A stretch of 64,000 bases of DNA from Bosea sp. RAC05 (GTDB lineage: Bacteria; Pseudomonadota; Alphaproteobacteria; Rhizobiales; Beijerinckiaceae). Location of the stretch: positions 805,501 to 869,500 of the forward strand of contig NZ_CP016464.1 of NCBI RefSeq assembly GCF_001713455.1. Reading direction: 5' to 3'. The notes under the pieces were generated by a model, which saw only the letters and a program-made list of their open reading frames with translations, had not been told where the DNA came from and searched no databases. Positions 52,014 through 61,018 of the stretch are shown piece after piece (within the stretch, counting starts at the first letter, position 1; each line of letters begins with the position of its first letter). A program made the position numbers and the translations under genes.

Positions 52014-55000
52014 GCAAAGCGGAGGTCGAGGGACGCATGTCGCACGAGATCGAAGGCACCAAGCGGGTGCGCGACACGCTGGACTTTGTCTTCAGACCGG
52101 TCCTCGACGGTTTTGTCGAGGCCAATATGAAGGCCAAGCATGGCCTGCGCTGGCTGCACTATGCCAGCCGATCCGCCGGCCAAGGCCCCAACGATGCGCT
52201 CGACGTCTACGGCCTCTGCAAGACCATCTTGGACAACTGGAACGAGGTTTTTGGCGCCCGTTTTGATCGCAAGACCGTTCACAAGGCGCGCCGTCTCGTC
52301 TCGACCGTCTTCGAGGCACGCAATGCAACATCGCACCTGAACCTGCCGCTGAGCGATCCAGAGGCGCTGACTTTTCTCTGGGCGATCGCGGAAACCGCGA
52401 TACTGCTCAAGGCGCCCTCCGAGACCATCGATCAGATCAAGGCGGTCTACGCGGCACAGCGCTCGACCGGCATTGAGGCTGGCAAGATCGATCCCGCTAC
52501 CCCCAGCGAGCCGAAGCTTGTTGAAGAGCCGAAACCATCGGCGCAGCTGGATCTGAGTGGGAATGAAGCGCAGGGCAAGGCGTTAAAGCCTTGGATCGAG
52601 GTTGCGCTGCCCCATCCCGACGTCATCGCCAACCGGTTCAAGGAATCGGAGTTCGCGGCCGATCTATTCGCGGTCGATGCTGGTTACGCCGGCGAAGGCT
52701 ACGCGACGCCCAACTCATTCTACAGCATCACCTTCCTCACCGAAGGCTTGAAGCGCGTTCTGACGACCGCCGCCCAACGCCTCGGCGGCGGTGGCGGCGA
52801 TCCCGTGATCGGCCTGCAAACCGCCTTCGGTGGCGGCAAGACGCACACGATGCTCGCAATCTTCCATCTGGTGAAGCATCTGCGCGATGGCGGCGATCCG
52901 CGCGGCTTGCCGGGCCTCGGCGAAATCCTCGATCGGGCGGGGGTGTCGTCTCTGCCGAAGCCGAAGATGGCCGTATTCGTCGGTTCGTCGAAAGGCGCGG
53001 ACGTTTCGCTGAACCTGAAGGATGGGCCGCGCGTCAACACGCTTTGGGGCTATATCGCCTGGCGGGTTGCGGGCGATGCCGGATTGAAACTCGTTGCGGA
53101 GGCGGAGGCCGCGCGCACAAGCCCCGGCTCCGAACTGATGGTTGAAGTGTTCAAGCTCGCCGGGCCGAGCGTGATCCTGCTCGACGAACTGACGATGTTC
53201 GCCCGCCAGCTCGACGACGACCGCTTCGAGGCTTTCCTGTCGTTCATCCAGTCGCTCACCGAAGCGGCAAAGATGGTGCCGGGCATTCTGATCGTCGGCT
53301 CGCTGCCGGAAAGTCACGCAGAGGCCGGAGGCCCGCGCGGCGAAGCAGCGCTGCTGCGGCTTGAGAAAATCTTCGGCCGCATACAATCAGCCTGGCTACC
53401 CGCCTCCGGTGATGAAACCTACGAGATCATCCGACGGCGCCTGTTTCAGCCGCTCGATGCCGAAGGCGAGAAGGCGCGCGACGAAACCGTCAAAGCTTTC
53501 CACGATCTCTACAAAAAGAATTCTGCCGAATTCCCGCCCGAAGTAAAGGAAGCGCGCTACCTCGAACTGCTGCGCCTGTCCTATCCGATTCATCCCGAAC
53601 TGTTCGATCGGCTCTCGAAGGATTGGGCGAGCCTCGAGAAATTCCAGCGGACGCGCGGCGTGTTGCGCTTCATGGCGAACGTTGTCGGCGTGCTGTGGCA
53701 CGGCCAGATCCGCGATCCTTTGATCACGCCTGCGCGTGTGCCTGTCGCTCATGAGCGCGTGCGGGTGAGCGTCCTCTATCCTCTCGACCCGGCATTCGGA
53801 TCTGTGGTCGATAAGGAAGTTGATGGCGAAGGATCGCTGCCGAACCGGATGGAAGCGAACCCCTCGCGACGAATCTCGCAATTGCGGGCCGCGACCCGTG
53901 CTGCACGGGCCGTCTTCATCTGCTCGGCGCCGCTGGTGGGACAACCGAATGCTGGGCTCACCGGCCAGGGCCTGCGCCTGGCCTGCGCCGAACCCGGCGA
54001 TCAATTGGCGATCTTCGGTGAAGCACTGCGTGAGCTCACCGAAAAGGCCACTTATCTCTATGAAGAGGCCGGGCGCTATTGGTTCTCTACCCAGCCGACG
54101 CTGAACCGGCTCGCTGACGACCGCGCCAAGGCACTGCCCGATCACGAGGTCGATGCGGCAATCGCGGACGTGCTTCGCGAGGACGCGGGCAGCAAGGGCG
54201 GCTTCTATCGCGTCTTCGCCGCGCCGGACGATCCGGTCACCATCGATGAGGCGCAATCGCTGTCCCTCGTGATCCTGAGCCCCGCGCTGGCGCATGCTGG
54301 AAAAGGCACGGCAAAGTCGCCCGCGACCGATGCCGTATCCGAAGCGCTGATGCGCTGCCGGGCCTCGCAACGCCGGCTGCGCAATACGCTCGTGTTCGTG
54401 GCGCCGGATGAAGCAAATCTCGCCACCGCCCGCGAGGTGATGCGCAAGGCCATGGCGTGGTCGTTAATCGACAAGGACAGTCGGCTTCAACAGCAGATGA
54501 CACAGGCCCAGGCGGCGGACGCAAAAGATAAGGCAAAAACGAATCGAGAGTCGGCGTCGAAGGCAATCCGCACAGCCTGGAGCCACATCCTTTATCCGGT
54601 GAAGAGCGAAACTGCGGGTAAGCCGTTTGACCTCGAACATAGCCTGATCTCGTCCCGAGATCGTGCGGCGATCCCGGTCGTCGTTTACGACAAGGCGAAG
54701 GCGGATGGCATCGTCCTTGAGAAGCTGGGCACCGAGCGGCTGTGGCATTCGCTCAGGCCGATCTGGCCGGATGATCGGCCGCATCTGACGATCGCCGAGA
54801 TCGCAGACTGGTTCGCGGCTTATGTGTATCTGCCGAAGGTCCGCGACAAAGTGGTCCTGGAAGGCTCCATCCGCGACGCGGTTGGCAAGCTTGATCCGCA
54901 GTTTGGTTATGCAGACGGCTTCGATGAGGCCGCGGGTAGGTATTCAAAACTGCTTTGGGCGAAGAGCCCGCCCGAATTCGCGTCGCCGACCGCCATGATC

Positions 55001-55378
55001 GTTCGAGAAGCTGAAGCGCAAGAGCAGATCAAACAGGATCGCGCCCCAGCGCCGCGGCCGGAAACGGAGGCACCTCCCGGCCAGCAGCCGCAATCGGATC
55101 AGCATCCACCAGACCAACCCGGACCGACGCCGCCGGCGAAACCACGACGTTTCTACGGTTCGGTGGAGCTCGATATGGTGCGCCCTGTGAAATCGTTCGA
55201 CGCGATCCTCAATGCCGTCGTCATGGAGCTGCAGCGCACCCAAGGGGCGAAAGTGAAGCTCACACTTGAGATCGAGGCAGAAGCCAACGACGGGTTTGCC
55301 GAGGGCGAGGTGAGCATTGTTCGCGACAATGCCCGACAGCTGAAATTCAAAGCTGAATCAACCGGCTTCGAAAGCTAA
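52010..55378 (+). CDS. HEPN (Swt1-type) - DUF499 ATPase
   Basis: A 1122-residue protein starting with a GTG that overlaps the methylase stop (GTGA); an ATG at 52037 is an alternative. The first about 150 residues form a Swt1-type HEPN domain with the RNase motif R-x4-H (RNATSH, residues 104-109). The DUF499 ATPase follows: Walker A AFGGGKTHT (about residue 275) and Walker B SVILLDEL (about 388). The C-terminus has a Pro-rich linker (residues 1015-1055) and a small final domain. DUF499 with DUF1156 is a recurrent defence pair; the HEPN part could be the toxic effector. Confidence 0.85.
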   Translation: MSKAEVEGRMSHEIEGTKRVRDTLDFVFRPVLDGFVEANMKAKHGLRWLHYASRSAGQGPNDALDVYGLCKTILDNWNEVFGARFDRKTVHKARRLVSTVFEARNATSHLNLPLSDPEALTFLWAIAETAILLKAPSETIDQIKAVYAAQRSTGIEAGKIDPATPSEPKLVEEPKPSAQLDLSGNEAQGKALKPWIEVALPHPDVIANRFKESEFAADLFAVDAGYAGEGYATPNSFYSITFLTEGLKRVLTTAAQRLGGGGGDPVIGLQTAFGGGKTHTMLAIFHLVKHLRDGGDPRGLPGLGEILDRAGVSSLPKPKMAVFVGSSKGADVSLNLKDGPRVNTLWGYIAWRVAGDAGLKLVAEAEAARTSPGSELMVEVFKLAGPSVILLDELTMFARQLDDDRFEAFLSFIQSLTEAAKMVPGILIVGSLPESHAEAGGPRGEAALLRLEKIFGRIQSAWLPASGDETYEIIRRRLFQPLDAEGEKARDETVKAFHDLYKKNSAEFPPEVKEARYLELLRLSYPIHPELFDRLSKDWASLEKFQRTRGVLRFMANVVGVLWHGQIRDPLITPARVPVAHERVRVSVLYPLDPAFGSVVDKEVDGEGSLPNRMEANPSRRISQLRAATRAARAVFICSAPLVGQPNAGLTGQGLRLACAEPGDQLAIFGEALRELTEKATYLYEEAGRYWFSTQPTLNRLADDRAKALPDHEVDAAIADVLREDAGSKGGFYRVFAAPDDPVTIDEAQSLSLVILSPALAHAGKGTAKSPATDAVSEALMRCRASQRRLRNTLVFVAPDEANLATAREVMRKAMAWSLIDKDSRLQQQMTQAQAADAKDKAKTNRESASKAIRTAWSHILYPVKSETAGKPFDLEHSLISSRDRAAIPVVVYDKAKADGIVLEKLGTERLWHSLRPIWPDDRPHLTIAEIADWFAAYVYLPKVRDKVVLEGSIRDAVGKLDPQFGYADGFDEAAGRYSKLLWAKSPPEFASPTAMIVREAEAQEQIKQDRAPAPRPETEAPPGQQPQSDQHPPDQPGPTPPAKPRRFYGSVELDMVRPVKSFDAILNAVVMELQRTQGAKVKLTLEIEAEANDGFAEGEVSIVRDNARQLKFKAESTGFES

Positions 55379-55480
55379 ACAGTGAGAGCGCCAAGCTTTC
55401 TCGTGCTGCAGCGTTTTTGGACCGCGGCATATTCATGGAAGCGAGCACGCTCATCAATGCGTCACGCATAGGGGCGAACG

Positions 55481-56827
55481 ATGCCGAGCGGCCCCGCCAA
55501 GCGGGATGATTTGATCGCATGCGTGATCGCGGGAACGCTGTCGCCTGCGGAAGCCGAAGCTGAAGCTGCGCGCCTTGGACTGCGTGCCATCGAGTACCGG
55601 CCCGATCCGAATGATTTTGATCCCATGCAGGAGCAATTCTGGACGCTGCCGATGGCTGTCGCCTGGGTAGCCTACCGGACGGCGGAGACAGTTCGGGAAA
55701 ATTGGGACAAGTACCGGCTGGAATGCGTGCACTGGCTTTACAGCGACCAGCTTAAGGCGCCGGGTCGCTCAGGCTTCGACCTGTTTCATTTCGCTCCCGC
55801 CAACCTTCGGCGCTTGAAAATGGCTGAGAAGCTCGAAGAGGTGAGGGATCTTGATCCCGATTACTTGATGCCTGTCTCGAATGCGATCGACGCCCTTTGG
55901 CAGGCGTTGCGCGGCTCCTGTTTCGAAGCCTCAGGAATCGAGCGGGAGAGCGGCAAGCGTGAGATAATCGACGCCCTGCGGCTTCAGGATCTCGTCTTCG
56001 GAGAAGATGAACATCGCGACGTGATGCGCCAACGCGCTCCAATCGGCATTGGACCAGTCCGCTACACGGATATCACGGTGCCGATGGGTGGCGTCCGAGG
56101 CCACTGGGGTGTTCGGCCCCTTGCCACGCGACAGGCGAAGCTCCCGGATCTCATGCGGCCGGACGGTCTCGGCGTTATGCCGCTCTATTGCGCCGCGCAA
56201 TGGATTGCGACGGAAGGCGGCACAATCGATTTCGATCCGACCGATCTTGATCGTTGGAGAGCGGCTTATGGCGAATTGCTCGCGCGCATCTCGTCCGACG
56301 AAATGAAGGTCATCGGGTTTCGCGATGGAATGCGGGAGCCGGTACCAGGATATCAGTTCGCCGGTGTGAAGGTGTCCTATCCTTTCGCCGACACGCCAAT
56401 CGCTTTGGTCCTCAGTGATGAAATGTATCTGCAATCCTACGCCTACACCTGCGAGAAGGATTGGCTTGAAGGCCTCGACGATAGCCTCCTCAAGCATCGG
56501 GGACCAAAATGGGCGCGGTTGGTCCTCCTGCGGGCTGATGTCGCGAAGCTGTGGCCGTTTGCGCAGGCTGGCGGCGATCTACCTGATCCGTATCCATTGA
56601 CCTATCGGTCGGGAGGACCCGGCAGGCCATCATCAATGCATCTTGTTGAAGCTGAGTTCCGTCGCCGATGCGCTCTAGCGACCGTCGAGGTCTCGATGGC
56701 GAAAGAGTCTGTCTACCTGGCCGCTTGGCTGAGGTCTGCCCATCCTACCGCCCCGCCCCTGACGCCCAAAACGATCCAGAACCGACTGCTGTCGGCATTC
56801 CGCGCGCACGCGGCATCCGGAAAATAA
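55481..56827 (+). CDS. unknown protein, 448 residues
   Basis: Not recognised. The N-terminus (KRDDLIACVIAGTLSPAEAEAEAARLGL) looks like a small helical unit. The middle is Trp-rich (FWTLPMAVAWVAYRTAETVRENWDKYR) and carries many aromatic residues. The end (GPGRPSSMHLVEAEFRRRC ... PLTPKTIQNRLLSAFRAH) has a basic, possibly DNA-contacting, helical character. It lies 102 bases after the DUF499 gene and 99 bases before the small HTH gene. It could belong either to the defence cargo or to the recombination module. Codon use matches the island. Confidence 0.7.
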   Translation: MPSGPAKRDDLIACVIAGTLSPAEAEAEAARLGLRAIEYRPDPNDFDPMQEQFWTLPMAVAWVAYRTAETVRENWDKYRLECVHWLYSDQLKAPGRSGFDLFHFAPANLRRLKMAEKLEEVRDLDPDYLMPVSNAIDALWQALRGSCFEASGIERESGKREIIDALRLQDLVFGEDEHRDVMRQRAPIGIGPVRYTDITVPMGGVRGHWGVRPLATRQAKLPDLMRPDGLGVMPLYCAAQWIATEGGTIDFDPTDLDRWRAAYGELLARISSDEMKVIGFRDGMREPVPGYQFAGVKVSYPFADTPIALVLSDEMYLQSYAYTCEKDWLEGLDDSLLKHRGPKWARLVLLRADVAKLWPFAQAGGDLPDPYPLTYRSGGPGRPSSMHLVEAEFRRRCALATVEVSMAKESVYLAAWLRSAHPTAPPLTPKTIQNRLLSAFRAHAASGK

Positions 56828-56926
56828 AATATCGGGAGAATATCGGGCGACTTTTTCGGGCGTCGCCCTTCAAGCAGATCTGTCCTCGCAACTCCGGCAA
56901 TCGCTGGCAATCGACAGGACAGGACA

Positions 56927-57190
56927 ATGCTTCACAACGATACCACACAAGCCGACCCCGCTCGATTCCTTCGCCGGGGCGATGCCGCGCAGTATGTCCA
57001 GGCGAGGTTCGGCTTTCCTTGCTCCCGGCAATGGCTGGCGAAGCTGGCCGTGACCGGAGGCGGGCCGGTCTATCGGAAAGCTGGCAGAACGCCGATCTAT
57101 GCTCCGGCCGATCTTGACGCGTGGGCCCGCTCGCGGATTGGGGCCCCCCAGCGTTCCACGTCGGACGGATCGTCCCGCGCAGGGACCTGA
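56927..57190 (+). CDS. small HTH protein (excisionase/AlpA-like)
   Basis: An 87-residue protein with a single winged-helix-like DNA-binding domain: FLRRGDAAQYVQARFGFPCSRQWLAKLA followed by GGGPVYRKAGRTPIYAPADLDAWARS. This is the layout of MerR-type excisionases and AlpA regulators. A clear ribosome site (aggacagga) precedes it. It starts a three-gene run with another HTH gene and a tyrosine recombinase, so a role in directionality or control of the element is likely. Confidence 0.75.
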   Translation: MLHNDTTQADPARFLRRGDAAQYVQARFGFPCSRQWLAKLAVTGGGPVYRKAGRTPIYAPADLDAWARSRIGAPQRSTSDGSSRAGT

Positions 57191-57193
57191 CAG

Positions 57194-57613
57194 ATGGGCA
57201 GGCGGCATCCAGATTACAGGCGCATCAAACTTCACCGCACCTACACGATCGCCGAGCTGGTGGGACAGTTCGATGTCCACGCCAACACCATCCGGAAATG
57301 GCGACGCGAAGGATTAGAGACGGTCGACGACAGGCGGCCCGCCCTGTTCCATGGCTCGACCGTTCGCGCCTTTCTCACGGGCCGACGCGAGAGCGCAAAG
57401 AAGCCCACTGGGCCCGGTCGTATCTACTGCCTTCCCTGTCGCGAGCCGAAAACGCCGGCCGGCGGGATGGTAGACTATCGGCCTGAAACGGCGACGGGTG
57501 GCAAGCTGGAGGGCCTATGCCCGGACTGTTCCCGCTTGATCGTCCGCTACGTCTCGCGCGCCCAACTGCCCACGATTACCGCCGGCCTCGATGTCCAGTT
57601 TACCCATGCATAG
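57194..57613 (+). CDS. HTH protein with zinc-ribbon-like C-terminus
   Basis: A 139-residue protein. The N-terminal part (YTIAELVGQFDVHANTIRKWRREGL) is a MerR/excisionase-like helix-turn-helix. The C-terminal part has two CxxC pairs (YCLPCREPK and LCPDCSRL), which should bind a zinc ion. It starts three bases after the previous gene. Such proteins commonly accompany integrases in proteobacterial elements. It probably regulates or assists the recombinase that follows. Confidence 0.75.
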   Translation: MGRRHPDYRRIKLHRTYTIAELVGQFDVHANTIRKWRREGLETVDDRRPALFHGSTVRAFLTGRRESAKKPTGPGRIYCLPCREPKTPAGGMVDYRPETATGGKLEGLCPDCSRLIVRYVSRAQLPTITAGLDVQFTHA

Positions 57614-57678
57614 CCACGCCTAGGGGAAGGTCGATGACCCCTCGTGAACTGTGACTTCGACAGGAAGATCCAAACACG

Positions 57679-58713
57679 ATGAAGATCAACGGCAAAAATG
57701 AGCGCATCAAGCGCGAGTATGCCCGTTATCTCAGGGACGCGCGCGGCCAAAGCGATAGCTCCATCGATGCTGAACTGGCGTCGATCGCGCGGTTTGAAGC
57801 CTTCTACAGATCGAGAGATTTCGCTGCCTTCCGCAATCGGCATGCGTCCGCTTTCAAAGAGCATCTGGCCCTCTGCCGGAATGAGCGCACACGGGGGCGC
57901 ATTGCCGAGACGACACAACTCCACATTCTGTCGGGACTGCGGAAGTTCTTCGTATGGCTGGCGGATGAGGACGGCTACCGCAGCCGGATCAAGCGGTCCG
58001 ATGCCGACTATTTCAATCTGGGCCGCAGGCAAACCGCGATCGCGCGTACCGTGCGGGACGTCGAGGGACCGACGATCGACCAAGTGCGGCGCGTGGTCGA
58101 GACGATGCCGCACGCGACTGAGGTCGAGATGCGGGATCGCGCTGTCATGGCTTTTGCAATGCTTACAGGCGCGCGCGACAACGCCATCGCGTCTGTGAGG
58201 ATGAAGCATCTCGATCTCGCCAAGAGCGTAGTCGTCCAGGACGCGCGCGACGTTCGGACGAAGGCCAGCAAGACCATCGAGACGTGGTTCTTTCCAGTCG
58301 GCGAGCCCTTCGCCGGTATTTTGGAAGACTGGGTGGCGCATCTCCAAGAGCAGTGGTTATGGGGCCTCGACGACCCGCTCTTTCCGAAAACTCACATAAC
58401 CGTCAGCGACAATCGGCGCTTCGCCGCCGGCGGTCTGATGCGCGAGTGTTGGGCCACTGCCACGCCCATTCGCGCCATCTTCAAGCGAGAGTTCGAGCGC
58501 TGCGGGCTGCCCTATTTCAACCCGCACAGCTTGCGGAAGACACTTGTCCGTCTCGGGCAAGAGCGCTGCCAAACGCCGGAGCAGTTCAAAGCGTGGTCGC
58601 AGAACCTCGGCCATGAGAACGTGCTGACGACCTTCACCTCGTATGGTCACGTCGCTCGCACTCGCCAACGCGAGATCATTTTGGGACTTGGAGGGCAACC
58701 GTCTGCCGTTTAA
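57679..58713 (+). CDS. tyrosine recombinase 2
   Basis: A 344-residue integrase of the XerC/D-like class. An N-terminal SAM-like core-binding domain (residues 10-105, with SIARFEAFYRSRDFAAFRNRHASAFKEHL) precedes the catalytic domain with Arg in LTGARDNAIASVR, HSLRKT (His, Arg) and LGHENVLTTFTSYGH with the Tyr nucleophile. It lacks the DUF4102 arm domain of the first integrase, so the two belong to different modules. Part of its N-terminal domain has a decayed copy at 36310. It is the last gene before the amino-acid transporter and may mark an inner or right border. Confidence 0.88.
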   Translation: MKINGKNERIKREYARYLRDARGQSDSSIDAELASIARFEAFYRSRDFAAFRNRHASAFKEHLALCRNERTRGRIAETTQLHILSGLRKFFVWLADEDGYRSRIKRSDADYFNLGRRQTAIARTVRDVEGPTIDQVRRVVETMPHATEVEMRDRAVMAFAMLTGARDNAIASVRMKHLDLAKSVVVQDARDVRTKASKTIETWFFPVGEPFAGILEDWVAHLQEQWLWGLDDPLFPKTHITVSDNRRFAAGGLMRECWATATPIRAIFKREFERCGLPYFNPHSLRKTLVRLGQERCQTPEQFKAWSQNLGHENVLTTFTSYGHVARTRQREIILGLGGQPSAV

Positions 58714-58889
58714 CGCGACGAATTGGCCGGCATCAGTGGACCTTATCAATCGGTCAGAATCCGCGCGGTAGCGATTTGGTAGCTACCCAGCCTGATGCAC
58801 GACTAGCGTCATTAGCGGTGCCATCTAGATTTACTGGCTTTCATGCGCTTAGGCGGCCCGTCGACGTCCAATATTGTAGATAAAAGAAG

Positions 58890-59630
58890 CTACAGCTTCA
58901 GCAAGATTTTGTTCAGGAACTCTCGCGTCCGCTCCGCGCGCGGCGTGCTGAAGAATTCCTCGACGGGCGCGTGCTCGACGATGCGGCCCCGGTCCATGAA
59001 GATCACCTCATCGGCAACTTCGCGTGCAAATCCCATCTCGTGCGTGACAACGAGCATAGTCATGCCGCCCTGCGCCAGATCGCGCATGACATACAATACT
59101 TCCGCGATCATTTCGGGGTCGAGTGCCGAGGTCGGCTCGTCGAACAGCATGGCCTTGGGCTCAAGTGCCAGCGCGCGCGCAATCGCCGCGCGCTGCTGCT
59201 GCCCGCCGGACAATCGGCCAGGGAATTTTTCGGCCTGATCGACTATTCCGACGCGCCCCAGATAATGGAATGCTAGTTCTTCCGCCTGCTTGCGCGAAAG
59301 CCCCTTCGCCTTTATCGGCGCCAGCGTGATGTTGTCCAAGACCGTCATGTGCGGATAAAGCTCGAAATGCTGGAAAACCATTCCGACAGCTCGACGCAGC
59401 TTCGGCAGGTCCTTGCAACCGCGCACGGACACGCCGTCCACCCATACATCGCCATTCTGGAAGCGTTCGAGGCCGTTAATGCAGCGCAGCAGAGTGCTCT
59501 TGCCGGAGCCGCTCGGCCCGCAGATCACGATGCACTGGCCGGCGTTGACCGATAGCGAAACGTCATCCAGCGCGACGAAGCTGTCGAAGCGCAGCCCCGC
59601 ATTCTCGACCTTGATGATCGGCTGATCCAT
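58890..59630 (-). CDS. polar amino-acid ABC transporter ATP-binding protein (GlnQ/GltL type)
   Basis: A 246-residue ATPase with Walker [11 protein letters not shown]-loop [12 protein letters not shown], signature LSGGQQQR, Walker [16 protein letters not shown] and the [12 protein letters not shown] switch, all typical of the polar amino-acid class. The ATG at 59630 overlaps the permease stop by one base; a TTG just before it is possible. It is the last gene of a five-gene minus-strand unit. Its 3' end borders 176 gene-free bases next to recombinase 2. Confidence 0.93.
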   Translation of the reverse strand: MDQPIIKVENAGLRFDSFVALDDVSLSVNAGQCIVICGPSGSGKSTLLRCINGLERFQNGDVWVDGVSVRGCKDLPKLRRAVGMVFQHFELYPHMTVLDNITLAPIKAKGLSRKQAEELAFHYLGRVGIVDQAEKFPGRLSGGQQQRAAIARALALEPKAMLFDEPTSALDPEMIAEVLYVMRDLAQGGMTMLVVTHEMGFAREVADEVIFMDRGRIVEHAPVEEFFSTPRAERTREFLNKILLKL

Positions 59631-60274
59631 CAAACGGCCTCTTTCTCAAAATACCGAGCGACACGCGAGAAGCCATAGCAGACGACGAAATAGATTGCCG
59701 CGACCGTCACATACAGCTCGACGGGCCGCACGGTCCGCTCCGCGATCGACACTGCCGTATGCAGCAATTCGCTGTAGCCGATGATGTAGACCACCGTCGT
59801 TCCCTGGAACACGACGATGCATTGCGTGATGAGCGCCGGCAGCATAGCGCGGATCGCCTGCGGCAGTATGATGTGGCGCATGGTCTGCGCATAGGTCAGG
59901 CCGGAAGAGAGCCCTGCCTGGATCTGCTTGGCGCCGACGGACTGGATGCCCGAGCGCACGATCTCGGTGAAGTAGGCCGCGAAGAAGACGATAAAGGCGA
60001 CGATGATTGAGGTGAGATCGTTGACGTTGCGCCCGGTGATTAGCGGCACCAGGAAATAGAACCAGAACAGGATGAGGATGAGCGGATTGCTGCGCAGCAC
60101 GTTAACGAACGCCGTGCAGGCGCCGCGGAGCCAGCGACGGTGGCTTAGGCGGCCGATCGCAATCAGGCATCCGAGCGGCAGGCTGAACACTATCGAGACC
60201 AACGTGAGCTGGACGCTCTTGGCCAATCCGCTCATCAACAGGGGAAAGTTCGCGATGACAACCTGCCAATCCAT
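59630..60274 (-). CDS. polar amino-acid ABC transporter permease (GltK type)
   Basis: A 214-residue inner-membrane protein with about five hydrophobic segments and the HisM-type permease motif [30 protein letters not shown], which contacts the ATPase. Its start overlaps the stop of the preceding permease by one base (TGATG), showing tight coupling. It forms the heteromeric pore with the protein encoded at 60274-60999. Glutamate/aspartate is the usual ligand of this subfamily, but it is not proven here. Confidence 0.92.
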   Translation of the reverse strand: MDWQVVIANFPLLMSGLAKSVQLTLVSIVFSLPLGCLIAIGRLSHRRWLRGACTAFVNVLRSNPLILILFWFYFLVPLITGRNVNDLTSIIVAFIVFFAAYFTEIVRSGIQSVGAKQIQAGLSSGLTYAQTMRHIILPQAIRAMLPALITQCIVVFQGTTVVYIIGYSELLHTAVSIAERTVRPVELYVTVAAIYFVVCYGFSRVARYFEKEAV

Positions 60275-60999
60275 CAGAGCCTCGATTCATCGCGCTTGAT
60301 CAGACCGGGAATCTGATAGCGCCGTTCGAGCCAGGACATGAACAGGACGACCATGATCGCCGTGGCGATGTAGGTCAGCGAAGCGACCGTATAGGCCTCG
60401 ATGCCGCGGAACGACCATGCCTCGATCCGGCGTGTCGTGGCCGTGATCTCGATGACGCCGATCGTCAGCGCGAGCGCCGTGTTCTTGAATACAGTCAGGA
60501 ATTCCGAGGTCAGCGCCGGGATGATTATGCGCAGCGCATAGGGCACGATCACGTAGCGGTAGACCTGCACCTGCGTAAGACCGGTCGAGAGCCCAGCCTT
60601 GAACTGCCCGGGCGGAATGGCGCGCACGGCGGAGCGAATCTGCTCGGCCAGCCGCGCAGACGTATAAAAGGCAATGCCAATCATCGCCGTCCAGTACGGC
60701 ACGTGGTCGAGCCGGTTCCACCAGAAGCTGAAATCCCTTGGCAGCATCTGCGGCACGACATACAGCCACAGAAAAAGCTGCACGATCAGCGGGATATTGC
60801 GGAAGATTTCGACATAGGTCGCGCCGATGGCGCGCAGCAGGCGCGAATTCGTCACGCGTAGCACGCCGATCAGGATGCCGAGGAACAGCGCCAGCACCCA
60901 AGCCAGCAGGGCCAGGTGGAACGTCGTTAGGATGCCTTCGACGATCCAGCCGAAATAGGGCTCGCGCCAGAGCAATCCCCAGTCGAATTCATAGCGCAT
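60274..60999 (-). CDS. polar amino-acid ABC transporter permease (GltJ type)
   Basis: A 241-residue permease with an N-terminal periplasmic/aromatic-rich start (FDWGLLWREPYFGWIVEG), about five membrane segments and the coupling loop FKAGLSTGLTQVQVYRYVIVPYALRIIIPAL. The layout is that of GltJ. It lies 19 bases after the aminotransferase gene and is co-transcribed with it and with the second permease. Confidence 0.92.
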   Translation of the reverse strand: MRYEFDWGLLWREPYFGWIVEGILTTFHLALLAWVLALFLGILIGVLRVTNSRLLRAIGATYVEIFRNIPLIVQLFLWLYVVPQMLPRDFSFWWNRLDHVPYWTAMIGIAFYTSARLAEQIRSAVRAIPPGQFKAGLSTGLTQVQVYRYVIVPYALRIIIPALTSEFLTVFKNTALALTIGVIEITATTRRIEAWSFRGIEAYTVASLTYIATAIMVVLFMSWLERRYQIPGLIKRDESRL

Positions 61000-61018
61000 G
61001 CGCCCTCGCTCCCCGGGC

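Noticed and set aside
39950..55378. A complete DISARM system
   Set aside because: No DUF1998 (DrmB) or phospholipase D (DrmC) protein is encoded in the window; only the SNF2/DUF3883 and methylase elements are comparable.
59090..59100. Another TACAAT-type operator
   Set aside because: It lies inside the amino-acid transporter ATPase gene, lacks the ATTG arm, and the unit is not related to the amide region. A similar chance match occurs at about 53381 inside the DUF499 gene.
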